NCBI GenBank assembly: GCA_025331565.1
Contig: JAFREQ010000043.1
Coordinates: 6,920,676-6,984,675, forward strand
DNA length: 64,000 nucleotides
DNA from: Holacanthus passer
Lineage: Eukaryota > Chordata > Actinopteri > Pomacanthidae
Reading direction: 5' to 3'
Below, piece after piece: positions 51,387 through 62,318 of the stretch. The position numbers and the translations under genes are program-made. The stretch's first letter is position 1. Each line of letters opens with the position of its first letter. The notes beneath the pieces are model-generated. The model was not told the origin of the DNA. It did not search any database and saw only the letters and a list, made by a program, of their open reading frames with translations.

Positions 51387-54300
51387 CTAATACCTCTCAC
51401 ACATGTTTGGTAGAGGCACAAGCCAACCATCTAAATACATACATTTACACCTGATATCCTCTAAGAAGAAAGCTTTCAGCTCATCCGTCTTTTCAACTCT
51501 TGCAAAGATAGTCTTTGATGTAGTGTCTGGATGTATATTATACAATGTATCTGGTTTGACGTCATACAGGTGCAACACAATGATTGGAATAGCCTGGCAC
51601 AAACAGTTGGATGCACAAATGCAGTTCTCTTCCAATAGTAAAATATACTGTATTTCTCCACAGCAGCCATTCCTGAGTTTAACAACACAGTCTGTTCTGT
51701 CTGACTCTTGGCATTTTGCAGCACGATAAATGGTGTGTCCTTTAGAAAAGCTATCATAAGCTTCAATTGATTTGACTGGTCGCTTTAAGAGTTCTTGTAT
51801 TGCATGTTTCGTGGATCCTGTTAGGTCCAGATGACGTGATTTTCCAAGGGGTTTGTCAGAGCCACAGCCATCTTTTGCTGGTGTGAGCTTAGCTAACAAC
51901 TCACCAAAATCTGACTGGCGGTTAAAAACTAAAGAACTAAGGTGTCTGGGTAAGTACTGCCAAATGAGAAAAGTCTGGTAAATTTGTCGAGGGTTGTCAT
52001 TTATGCCTTTAAGCAGAGCCCTTAAATTTCCACTGTTTCTCTCAAAATGAAATGCTGATGTTGCCCAGAGAGGCCCCCAGTTCCTTACACTTTCAGTTAA
52101 GTGGATCAACTGATGGCAGTTGAAAGACACATTTTCTTCACCGTAAAGTACTTTCATTTGTTCTACAAAGTGTACCAAGGACTCATGGGCTAGCAGAAGG
52201 TCATGTTGGGTTATTGATTCTTGCAGCAGAATGTGAATACTAAATGACAAAACAAGAAAATGTTCCAGAAATATAGTATGCAGGACACCTGGCAGGACAC
52301 TAATAGCATAAAATAAAAGAAATGCTCGCCACTCCGATGCCTTCCAACTGTCCCTACACTTCAGTGATCGTGGACGTCTGGTTATTTCTGATGGCGGCTT
52401 TAGACTGAGAAGACGGGAGTCCATTTGTGAAATATGTTGACCTACGTACCAAGGTTTGACAGCATTGACTTCGTCCAACCACAGAGACATAAGTTGTTTG
52501 GACACACCAAGGAGAACTGAGTGCATGTACTCGGGTACAAATCCAAAAACAATGTCAAACAAGGGAATTATGGTAAGCAAGGACAATCCTTTCACTCCTT
52601 TTTGGGGGGTGTCAGAGTTTTCAGCCTGTTTTGCATTTTCCTTAAACATTTCATTTGACCTAGCTGCTTGTTTGTTTTTATCATATGGGTAGGACCTCAT
52701 GGATCCACTGTGTTTTTTGACCATCATGCCAGGGTGTAAACACCAGTCACAACCATATTCACCATTGAACTGTTTGCAGTTCCGAAGGAGTGGCCTTGCC
52801 ACAGCGTCAGAGGAGCAAACCAAGCAGAAGACTTTCGAGGAGTGAGCTGTGCCATTGCTGTCTATCCACTGAAAGGGATTTTGGGCTAAATCACAACATT
52901 CATCTATGAAAGGCTTTAAAAATGTGTCCATCTCAGGTTTTTCCTTGCCAAACCAAAGCCCTGCAACTATTACATTTTCATTCCGTTGTGTGTAAGGAAG
53001 TTCGTTAATGGTAAACTGAAGGGGCCAAATTGAGTATTTGACTGAGTTATAAATTGGTACCTCATCACAGTTCCATGACAGCGTAAGGTCGTCTGCAGCC
53101 AGTGTTCCTTGTTTAAGCAGATTCTGGTACATCTCCCCATCCATCACATCTTTAATGCCATTCCCATGATTGACTGTTTTAGGTAGCAACTCAGTGCCAT
53201 GGCGCTTAAGGATGTCTTTCAGAAGGTCTTTTAGCGATGTAGACAAAAAGTGCCCCCTTTTACTACTACGTTTTTTGTTGAACATTGTGCCACAGGTCAA
53301 ACAAGGAGTATCATCAGCATTTTTTCCCATGTACTTTTTACAGACATCACAGTAAAACACAGTAGACAAGCCGAGAATCTTATCAGAGCGATTCTTAGAT
53401 ACAACAACCAAGTCAGGGCTGAGAAATTTCAGTAGAGCCATTAAGTCACCCACAGCCGCAGTTAGATGGTGACGCAGAATGAAGAGTATCACAGCAAGTA
53501 GGCCTGTACTCAAGTTACTGTTGGACATTGGCTCCTCACTCTGCGGAGACATAACACGTATTTTCATGTGTATAATGCAATGATTTGAAGAAATATGTGG
53601 TTAAAGAAACATAAGCCCCATTTGGATGGGATTAACATTACAGGGGGATGAAATATTCACTGTGCTCCAGCATTTTAAGAAATTACAGGATATGATTTGT
53701 AACAGACATGGACATTAAGTCACAAAGTCTTGACGTCATAACTTAGCCAAATCTTAATAGACAGGCAAGAAACTATATTGATATTGTTCCGTGTGACTTT
53801 CTCTTCCAGAGGTTATCATTATCACAGTCATCCATCGCAAATAAATGTCTACTTATAAATGATCGAAAAAAATGTGCTTGCCTGAAAAACCTAATCAGAG
53901 CTTTTAGTTTTCTTCAGTACCAAGCAATCCAATGATAGTTGTCTGTACATCCATAGGTACCTCGCAAACAGGAACTGCTAGTACTTAATTTTGTATACTT
54001 TCATTGGTGTAAGTTTAACAAAATGTAAACATATATAGGCTAAAAAAAAGGATTCAAAGAGAAGACCAGAATCCCAGCACCTACCTGTAACTGATATCAA
54101 CAGCACACGTGAATAGCTTTTACTATTTTTTCTGTCAACATTTTGCTTCTCAATCAGGCCATTATGTATGAGTTTCTAAAACTAATTCTTACCATCTCAT
54201 TGTCACAATCTGTGTCAGGTGTTGAAGTGGACTCAAAGTGCCATGGAAAAATTGTTGGGTCCTGCATATGAGAACATACAGATTAGATTAGATTCAACTT

Positions 54301-57002
54301 TATTGTCATTGCACAGAGTAAAAGTACTCAGGCAAAGGAAAGCAGTATTAAGGTAAGTTATCAAAGCCTTGAGTGCATCTGCTGAAGGTTTGAACAAGAG
54401 TTACTCAGAGAAAAGGTTTGACACTTTGAGAAGTAGGGCTATTCACTTTCTGACAGAGTTAAATGAGAAGATTGATACCACTGTCATGCCATATTCTTGA
54501 TAAATATCATTCATGATTTAGGCAAGATTTCAGTTCTTAATCTTACAAACTTCCAGGACATTAAACTTGCTCCAATGTTGACTACCTTTAAATCAGGGTT
54601 TAAAACTTGTATGTTCAGCACTACCTTTGTGTTAACCTTAAAGATTCATCATGAAACATCTTGCCCTTACTTCTTCACCTATCCTCTATGTACATATGTC
54701 TCTGTTCTTAACTTTTAAAATTTCCTTTAAACAAGGTTTCTATTCTATTAATTTGCGTTAAATGGTTAACTTAATGCATTATATAAAGCACTTTGAATTG
54801 CCTTTGATTAAGAAATGTGCTATACAAATATACAGGTGTGATTCCATTTGATTTGCATGTGTGATCACAGACGAACCATTTCAGGGTCGTCCTCTTGGTC
54901 CGAATTCGTGTCGGCTTCCGTGTCCATCATCATTTCAGGAGTATCAGTGTGCCTTCTTTTCAGGGTCAGCAGTTGGGACACCTGCTTAAATTGAAGACAT
55001 TTAACAAGCACGTATTGAAAGAAGTGTGATCTGCTGCCTCAATACCATTTACACTTATGACTCCAATTAAGAGGTTGACATCAAATTGTTCTTCACAAGT
55101 ACTTTGTCTTGTCAATGTTTTTCCTTGGCTCTTCCATATATGATACTAGCTTTTTTTTTATGAGTAGTTATACCCAGCTGTTTTCATCTTTTTCTACGGC
55201 ACTATGTGCCATTAGTGTGGTGGGTGGGTAACCAAAGTCCAACAGTTTGTTTTTACAGATGCTGTTGTTATTCCATTTAAAAGTAAGAGTGAAAGATTTG
55301 GATTTGCTGCAACATTCTTCATTTCCTCTTAATTCATTCTTGGGTACCTTTTTCTGACAGATGATATATGCAAACTCAAAACAGAAGCTCATGCTCCTGT
55401 AACTTAAAATGTGAGTGCTGAGTATTCTGAATTTCAGTGTCTATAAAATTCATATAAAATACAGTAGCACATTACCTTTAAATATTCTCTGAGTCTCTTT
55501 TGGAATTTCACTCTTGGTCCAATTTTAGGAATAAGGTCATTAAGGTTGCCTGACTCCTCAAGACTTAAGAAAGTTTCCTTGTCAATGCCTTCATTTGAAA
55601 TGGAAAAGCAAAACAAAACAAAAAAGGAAATACAGAAAATATCAAGAATATGGCATAATTGTGTTGGAAATGTTTTTCATAAAAAAAGGCTTAACTGCTG
55701 TCAATACACAGTGTGTGCCCACCAAAGCGCAACTGTGACACAGCATTTTACCTTCAAATCTCTGAATCAACTCACTGAGATCCCATTCAGTTAATTTATC
55801 TCGGACAAAATCGCACGCCTCCATGGAATTTTGCTGCAGAAGTGTGAAACAGACAATTGTTTTATTGCTGAAACCATTGCTAGTGTATCATTAATGTTTA
55901 ACAAATCACTACTAGAGCGTACAGAACATATATGTCAAATACACAACAACTAGCTTTTTTAGTTTTTGTTTGTACTAATGGAAAAAGTTTGTTGAACTCC
56001 ATAACTATTATAGGTTATTATATATTATATGGCTCGTTATGTAAAAACAATGTTTACCAAACAATCAGCAATTGTCTCGTAGAGCAGGTTGTTTTATTAG
56101 GTTTAACTTTGAGAAGTATTTCTTTCAGTGCACTATGGAAAATGATGATATCCAAGATCTAATCCATTTTAATGTCCTGTAACCTTGGAAACCATGTATG
56201 TTTTCAAATGAGAGTTTATTAATACAAGAAATCAAGAAATAGGATATGTAAGATATAGTATAAGAAAACAGTTGAGCACATTACCTGTAGGTATTCTCTG
56301 AGTCTCTTTCTAAATTTTACTCTTGGTCCAATTTTGGGAATCAAGACATTGATGCTGCCTGAATCTCCAAGACCTAGAAAAGCCTCCTTGTCAATGGCTT
56401 CATCTGAAGTGGAAAAAGAAAATAAATCTTGATGATAACACATTGGATGCTGTTTTCATACAGAATAAACACACTGTGATGAGTAACACGTTATTGTGAT
56501 GTCCTGATTGACTGAATATGCACATTTAAATTTCAGTGTCTAAAGGGGCAGAGAGCAGTGGCTGAAGTGGAGTTATGCTAAATCCCCAACATAGTTTATC
56601 TTCACTTATGGCACCCATGAGTTACAATCTAACTATCATTCATTTAACATCTGCTGATTACTTGAATGATTTGATTTTACACCTGAGATCAATTGTACCT
56701 TCTGAACAGACAAATATTCTAGTTGTCACTTGTTAGCAATTAGTCTACTTCTAGCCTTTCATATATTCTGAATTTTTGAATTTTGTGTCACTGAAAATAG
56801 AGTAGAAATCTGTTCCAACATTTACCTACATATGCAAAAATGAAGGGTATGTAATCATTGTACTGCAATTTCAGTGTCATTAATTGCAGAGTGAACTGTC
56901 ATTAAAGAAGCAGAATGGTGATACTGTACCTTCAAATCTCTGCATGAACTCACTGAAGCCCCATTCAGTTAATTTGTCCCGGACAAAATCAGACGTCTCC
57001 AT
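51387..57002 (-). CDS. SAM-SAM-CACTA/EnSpm-like transposase fusion protein
   Basis: Coding exons: 57002-56930, 56403-56285, 55833-55752, 55588-55476, 54981-54877, 54261-54193 and 53540-51387. They total 2712 nt, or about 904 aa including the stop, all in phase. Residues 1-64 and 65-129 are two similar SAM domains (FVRDKLTEWGFSEFMQRFE ... LIPKIGPRVKFRKRLREYL), each split into two exons. Residues 130-187 form an acidic linker (NSDQEDDPEM). Residues 188-904, in one exon, resemble CACTA/EnSpm (TNP2-type) transposases: a C4 zinc ribbon (CDVC ... CLTC, about 251-270), SWNCDEVPIYNS ... YSIWPLQFTINELP, SSDAVARPLL followed by CDWC, PEYMHSVLLGV, and a DUF4218-like block HQLIHLTESVRNWGPLW ... FERNSGNLRALL (about 660-700). 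Asp near 346 and 432 and Glu near 524 are candidate catalytic residues. There are no stops or frameshifts. I see no terminal inverted repeats, so it may be a domesticated gene or a recent multi-exon element. Confidence 0.8.
54285..54840. repeat. LINE 3'-end and short repeat debris
   Basis: It includes 'agattagattagattcaact' with 'tattgtcattgcac', a fragment of the 4655-5205 repeat family (about 54420-54490), and a tail with 'ataaagcactttgaattgcc' and 'tgctatacaaata', words typical of teleost LINE/SINE 3' ends. It lies in an intron of the SAM-transposase gene. Confidence 0.6.
55476..57002 (-). other. tandemly duplicated SAM exon pairs
   Basis: Pair A (57002-56930 plus 56403-56285) and pair B (55833-55752 plus 55588-55476) encode closely similar SAM domains. 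They have the same internal phase (one nucleotide of the codon before the intron) and similar flanking intron sequence (cattacct, tcattt). SAM domains mediate homo- or hetero-oligomerisation. Confidence 0.8.
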
Positions 57003-57080
57003 ATCAGTTCACTGTAAAAATGGTCAACAAATAAAATTGGTTAATATTACAAGTGTGATCGAACATTGACAGTCACTTAC

Positions 57081-57167
57081 TTGAATCCTCTCATTTAATT
57101 CTGCTTTGTCTGACCTCAGAGGTGTCGGTTTCTCAATTGCTCCAAAACTTGGAGCTGAAACAAGATG
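57081..57167 (-). other. possible 5' exon of the SAM-transposase gene
   Basis: The minus strand has TTTTTTAG at the acceptor and CAA/GTAAGTG at the donor. The 87-nt segment is open in phase 0 (HLVSAPSFGAIEKPTPLRSD...) but would read into TGA at the start of the next exon, so it is probably 5'UTR or a remnant. Confidence 0.4.
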
Positions 57168-57469
57168 CTAAAAAATACAAATGTAATGCTACTTAAGATG
57201 GAATTACTGGAGAACACTGTCTATTAGCTTAAAGTGTTAACTTTTTGCAGTGGGTACTTCAGTTATTCTGTAGTTTCTGCACTTCATGGATGAAAACATT
57301 TGAAATATTTGATTAACTGGTAGAACTGGTGGCTACATGTGCTGGCATGTATTAAACTTGATCAAGAAGTTGAAAAAGTTGAAGAAGTTGTGCTGTGGCA
57401 GTTATTTAATTGTCCTCAGTCAGTTGATTTGTAGATGACATTTATATATAGGATTTATGACAACTGCCT

Positions 57470-57735
57470 TTACCGCTGTGTTGCTCAGAAGAACCATGTC
57501 TGCATTTTGTCCAGAGACACAGCAAGACTTCTACTAAAACTACAGACACCATGAACCTCCAGTCTGTCTCTCTGTGCACTTGTTGCTATGTATAAAAAAG
57601 ATAACACAAACTGATATTATCACAACTAACATGACCCAAAATCAGCATAACCACAATTTCTTATGTTTGTAAATGTCCCCACTGTGGGACGAATAAAGGT
57701 ATATCTTATCTTATTTTATTTTATCTTATATCTGA
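57470..57735 (+). repeat. LINE 3' tail
   Basis: It ends in cactgtgggacgaataaagg followed by a (TATCT/TATTTT)-type simple tail, the usual 3' end of teleost L2/CR1-like elements. A reverse copy of the core lies at about 49407-49455. Confidence 0.6.
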
Positions 57736-57822
57736 GTTGTGCAGCAGAAATTTTAACTTTATGAATCAAGGTAACAATATCATAATCAACAATATTGTAT
57801 TTGCTATTTAAGATGTACTTAC

Positions 57823-57955
57823 GTTTGCCTTTTTCTCACTTTTGAACTGAAGTTAATCCACTCCTCTGAAGCTCTGGACACTGGTGACTCTTTTATAATA
57901 ACTGTCGCCTCCTTGCACTGGCAGAGATCACATGGTTTAACGAGTCTAACGTATT
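57823..57955 (-). other. possible further upstream exon with CxxCxC motif
   Basis: Acceptor ATTGCAG and donor AAAC/GTAAGT flank 133 nt. One frame is open throughout and contains KPCDLCQCKEA and EEWINFSSKVRKR. It does not join in phase with 57081-57167. It may be 5'UTR or a remnant coding exon. Confidence 0.35.
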
Positions 57956-58485
57956 CTGCAATACAATAACAACATGGACAAACAGGTTAGATATGGCTCA
58001 CATGACATGTTGAGACCAGTACACAGCCTGAGAGTGCTGCCAGAAAACACAAATTCATCAGTGTATCACATCATCAGTAAGAAGGTTTCTTAAGGTTGTG
58101 TAGTGAGTTTTTTGATCAGTGCTCATTAACAATGGTTCTGGTTTGGATTTTTCAATGCAGAAATCAGTACTTACTGCAAAAACTGAAGACACACCCAAAA
58201 CGGATAAACTCACACAAATAGAATGCAAACCGTTTATCCTGAAGATGTCTGTGAAGGTTCTCGTTTATCTCGTTCATCCTGAAGAGTAATTAAACCCTTA
58301 GGGCATAAACACACAATGTTTACTGCAACATAATTTGTGAGTGGTTGCTTGATATCATGCCAGTGATTCTTTTTCTTTCTCTTTCTAATCTGACCGTTTA
58401 TCCTTAACTAACCTTAAGGAATACGAGGTCAGTCACAGTAATATAGGAACTGACAGGAGTAGTATGAAACCTCAGGACCAAGAAG

Positions 58486-59341
58486 TAGGGGTGGTTAATC
58501 TGTCCGATTTCCCGATTCGATTCGATTACAATTATTGAGGTCCCGTTCGATTACCAACCGATTTTCAATTATTAACAATTCTCGATTACCGATTATTGAT
58601 TTTTGGTGGAGGTTGAGCTAAGCTAACTATGCTAACGGGAGTGTCTGGTAGCTTCAGTTATTAAAGCTGCTGAAGTCAAAACGTAATAACAAGTGTTATA
58701 GTTTATGGTGATAATACTTTAGAATAAAAGGCATCTGTGTGAGGTTGGAAAATAAAGATTCTCCACGTTTGTTAACTAATGTTATGTAATCTTAAACTGA
58801 ACTGTGTGTTAATGCAATAAAGTTTTTGTAACTTCAAAATATTAATGTCTCATTTCTGAATGTTTCCAGAAATAACGTTAACCCAGATGTTGTTATTGGT
58901 TCAGCTGGAGTTGGTTATTGAAGCTAAACAGTAACATAAAATTTGACGATCCATGAACTCAAATGTAATTATTTATATTTATAGTATTGCTAAAACAGAA
59001 ATTTTAAGTTTATTATACTGCAGAAACTGACTGATTGTGATCGGCTGGAGGCTGAGATGTTGACATATAACATTACACCGGCTTATTAAAGTACCCTAAC
59101 CACCACCGGGTTAGCCGGCTAGCTCGGTGAGCATGTTTCATTAAACAGGCTCTGGCCGCTGCACGTACTTGAGGAACTGGGCGTACGCGCGTGACGTTCA
59201 ACTTCCGTTGACCGCAGGATATCATTTTTACAAAATAAAATAATGCCAGAAATAATCAATTTTTGAAAATTTAATAAACGATTCATACTCATCATAACAT
59301 AATCGCGATTAATCAATAATCCATTTTTTTCTCCACCCCTA
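58486..59341. mobile_element. non-autonomous hAT-like element
   Basis: The ends are TAGGGGTGG (58486) and CCACCCCTA (59341), perfect 9-bp terminal inverted repeats. Flanks are ccaagaag (58478-58485) and ctaagaag (59342-59349), an 8-bp target duplication with one mismatch, as expected for hAT. Sub-terminal cgattattgatt and aatcaataatcc extend the inverted pattern. There is no transposase. It may carry a captured GC-rich segment near 59090-59215. Confidence 0.8.
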
Positions 59342-59449
59342 CTAAGAAGCAGTATTGAAAAAAATCCTGGTGATTCCTCTCCCTGTTTATGGTCCATCTG
59401 TGTGTTTTCTTGCGTCAGTCAGTGGTGCTTTGCTCACCTGAATACCTGC

Positions 59450-59640
59450 TGAGTACATTTACACCAGAGCTGTGTAAATCTGGGTGAACTGTATTTTACC
59501 TGAGTATTTCCATTTTAGGATACATGATACTTCTACTCCACTACATTTCAAAGGAGCAATATTGTACTTATTCCACTTGGCTACATTTTTTTGGACAGAT
59601 TTAGCTGCGACATCTCAGAATAAAATTTTATAACAAAACA
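59450..59640. repeat. teleost short interspersed repeat
   Basis: 'gagtatttccattttaggat' and 'acttctactccactacattt' are words I recognise from a very common teleost repeat. Related, weaker pieces occur near 9080-9150, 35425-35500 and 36470-36545. Confidence 0.5.
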
Positions 59641-59924
59641 AGTATTTGATAACTTGTATATCAACTGTAGTTTCTTTTTTTCAGTAAAGCCATTTGTGTG
59701 TTGAAATTGTTCTTATTGTGCATCATTGCACATCACTTATATCTTGCTGGTGCATGCTATCTACAGTATTATTCACCTGAGCACACACCCAAAAATGAAT
59801 CCTTAAGGTCTGCCACTTCTAAGTCCTAATGACAACTGTCCCTGTGTTTGTCCCATTTTCTTGCATCAGTAAGTGGCAGTTTTCCAACATGAACAAAAAT
59901 AATAACTGCCATCGTCATTAATTC

Positions 59925-60125
59925 AGAATGAATAACAACACACCTCCACTGAACCTGTTAGCACATGAAGAGCAATCATTATCAGAACAACAGTTAAACC
60001 AATATTGTTGCCCTGCATGTCAAATGTTTAGAAATGAACAGCACCAGATGTGTGCAGAGATCATTTTCTCTACAACTACATCACTTCTCAAATAACAATC
60101 TTAATGTCATGTCAGTTAACAGGCC
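59925..60125 (-). repeat. diverged direct repeat of the 62835-63020 region
   Basis: Shared words are gaatgaataacaacacacct, aatcattatcagaacaacag, gaaatgaacagca and tgtgcagagatc, in the same order and orientation as at 62835-63020. The second copy lies in the probable 3'UTR of the right-edge gene, so this looks like a duplicated 3'UTR whose coding part is lost. Confidence 0.7.
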
Positions 60126-60374
60126 TAAAACACTCAGCTGAGCCAACATTCAGTAGCCAACCATTGGATAATACCATAGGACAAAGCTCGACCTAAAGTT
60201 AATTAAGTTGCAGATGAAATCACTTGCATCTCGACAGTTCTTTATAAATGCATAGATGATGAATAAGTTATCCAAACACAAGACCACAAAAAATGAGTCA
60301 ACTGGTGAACGGCACACACATCCCAGCAAAGAAGCTATTTTAAGTGACAGTTCAAGTAAGAGTTGAATGAAAGG

Positions 60375-60450
60375 CAAGGACTTGGTTTGTAGATTCTTGA
60401 AGACGTTTCACTTCTCATCTGAGAAGCTTCTTCAGTTCTGACTGACTGGC
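60375..60450. repeat. teleost retroelement fragment
   Basis: 'gaagacgtttcacttctcat' followed by 'gagaagcttcttcagttct' is a sequence met repeatedly in teleost retroelement debris. It is only a short fragment. Confidence 0.5.
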
Positions 60451-60799
60451 ATGGAAACCCAGGTACTTAAACCTATGTGGGGTCATTAACCAAGTCATTG
60501 ATACCACTTAGTATATTGGTGTTCGTTGATCAAGTTTTGCTGGCTGCTGACACACCCATCACACATTTGCATGCACAAAAAGTTTTTCAGTTATGAGGAA
60601 ATTTATTTGTGCATCACTTCACGTTGTGAACATTCCCCAACTGCTGCCACTCCTGTAATCACCTGAAGGCAAGTGAATGTTTAAGAAAAATAAACATGAA
60701 AAACACGTGACTTATGACTTAAGACATATGTGTACAAAGCTGAAAACATGCAGAATTACACAGCTTTTACATATTGACACCTGGACACCTTTGAAGCAA

Positions 60800-61290
60800 C
60801 TGTAAGGATCATGTTCTTCTATTTCTCAAGTGCCTTCAATACGATCCAACTGGAGCTGCTTGGTGAGAAGATTACGAAGACACTTAGGAGTGCAGCTGGA
60901 CAACAAGCTGGACTGGTCCAGCCACATGGAGGCACTGTAGAAGAAGGGACAGAGCACACTATACTTCCTAAGATAGCTAAGCTCCTTCAGAATCTACGAG
61001 CCTTGTTTGTTTCAGACTGTGATGGCCAGTGCACTGTTCTTTGATGTGGTGTACACAGTGGAGGGGGCTCACACAGCTGATAGGAACAGGCTCAGGAAAC
61101 TGATAAAGAAAGCGAGCCCCATCATTGTGGTTGAATTGGACACAGTCCAGCAGGTGGCTGGGGTGAGAATGTTCAGGAAACTGAAGCTGATGACCTGGAG
61201 GTGATACGACAGAGCACCTTCAGCCACAGACTGACTGCACCAACGTACAGGATTGAACGCAGCAGGAAGTCTAGTCAAGTCTTCCTGTGC
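60800..61290 (+). mobile_element. degraded L2/CR1-like LINE reverse transcriptase remnant
   Basis: FSSAFNTIQ is the A-motif region of L2/CR1/Jockey-type reverse transcriptases. In shifted frames it is followed by 'LDNKLDWS.HMEAL..KGQ' and 'TADRNRLRKLIKKAS', which normally lie several hundred residues downstream, so the middle is deleted. Frameshifts and stops are present, so it is inactive. Confidence 0.65.
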
Positions 61291-61339
61291 TAAGAAATGT
61301 AGTTTTAGGTAAGAACTTTTAGGCGTCTAAAGTAAGAAG

Positions 61340-62200
61340 ATTTTGACAAATACATGGTTGGTAAAACCTGGGAAAACCTTCCGCACTAAAGGATGCTGCC
61401 TCCACCAAGGCAGCAAACAAAGAACTGGAAGGGTGGCTGGCTGCTGTGGACAAGTCAGGTCTGCCAGGGAGAAACCCTTTAGCACATCCTCAGCAGCTGC
61501 CCAAAAGCACTACCGGAGAGTCACTACCCCTGGCACCATGACCAAGTGCTAAAGGAGGCAGTTGCTGATTTCATCTGCAGCACCATTGGCCAGATGAAGC
61601 ATCTCCAACCAGCAAGGTGTGGGATACCATTCCTGTGAGCAGGAGAACCAACAAAACCTCTACAAAGAGCCCAGAAAGACCTCCTTGGATCAGCACATGA
61701 CTGGCAGATAATGGTGGACCTGGAAAAGCAGCTCAGATTCCCAGAGAACATCACAGAGACATCCCTCAGACCAGACATTGTACTGTTTTCTGAAACAACC
61801 AAGCAGGTGGTCTTGCTGGAGCTCACAGTGCCATGGGAGGAGCGATTGAGGAGGCCAAGGAAGAGAAGAAGGCAAAATACGAGGAACTGGTGGAGAATTA
61901 CCACAGAAGGGGGTGGTGTGCCCAGTGCATGCCCATTGAAGGAGGCACAGGCTTTGCACGAAAATCACTGTGTAAATCATAGAGTCTCCTGGGCATCACT
62001 GGGGCATGCAAGAGACAAGCCATCAACAGAGACTCAGAGGCAGTAGAAAAGGTTTCAAGATGGCTGTGGATCTCAAGGGACAAGCTGTGGACTAGTGCTG
62101 CTTGGACACAGGCTGGGAACCAATCACCCCAGTCGGGTTGTCTGGGTGAGGGAGTCTGAAGTTGAAAGACCCGAAGCCCTCTATGACCACAATTTATCTT
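61340..62200 (+). mobile_element. retroelement fragment with PD..E-type endonuclease-like region
   Basis: LRPDIVLFSETTKQVVLLEL is followed by TVPWEERL, then in shifted frames YEELVENYHRRGW, GFARKSL and SRWLWISRDKLW. I know this block from many teleost retroelement-derived predictions. The RPD...E pattern resembles a restriction-like endonuclease, but that assignment is tentative. Several frameshifts and stops occur, so it is a relic. Confidence 0.5.
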
Positions 62201-62312
62201 ACAATTAAAGACGATGTAAGGAAGATTGTAGAGCAGCTTTTAAGGCCTTTTTACAACAACATAAATGATAAAGAAGTCAAACTACTTGCAACACATCCAC
62301 TCAAAAGTGAAC

Positions 62313-62318
62313 TTTATT
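62313..62318 (-). terminator. polyadenylation signal AATAAA for the right-edge gene
   Basis: The plus strand reads tttatt in 'gaactttattgagg'. It is placed about 1.2 kb after the stop codon at 63480. Another tttatt lies near 62415. Confidence 0.45.

Noticed and set aside
55434..55616. Reading the second SAM copy from an ATG inside the preceding intron
   Set aside because: The frame starts in intron sequence; the spliced model joins in phase and restores the full SAM domain.
50000..58480. CACTA-type terminal inverted repeats around the transposase gene
   Set aside because: I scanned both flanks for CACT(A/G) termini in inverted orientation and found no convincing pair; a computed search would be decisive.
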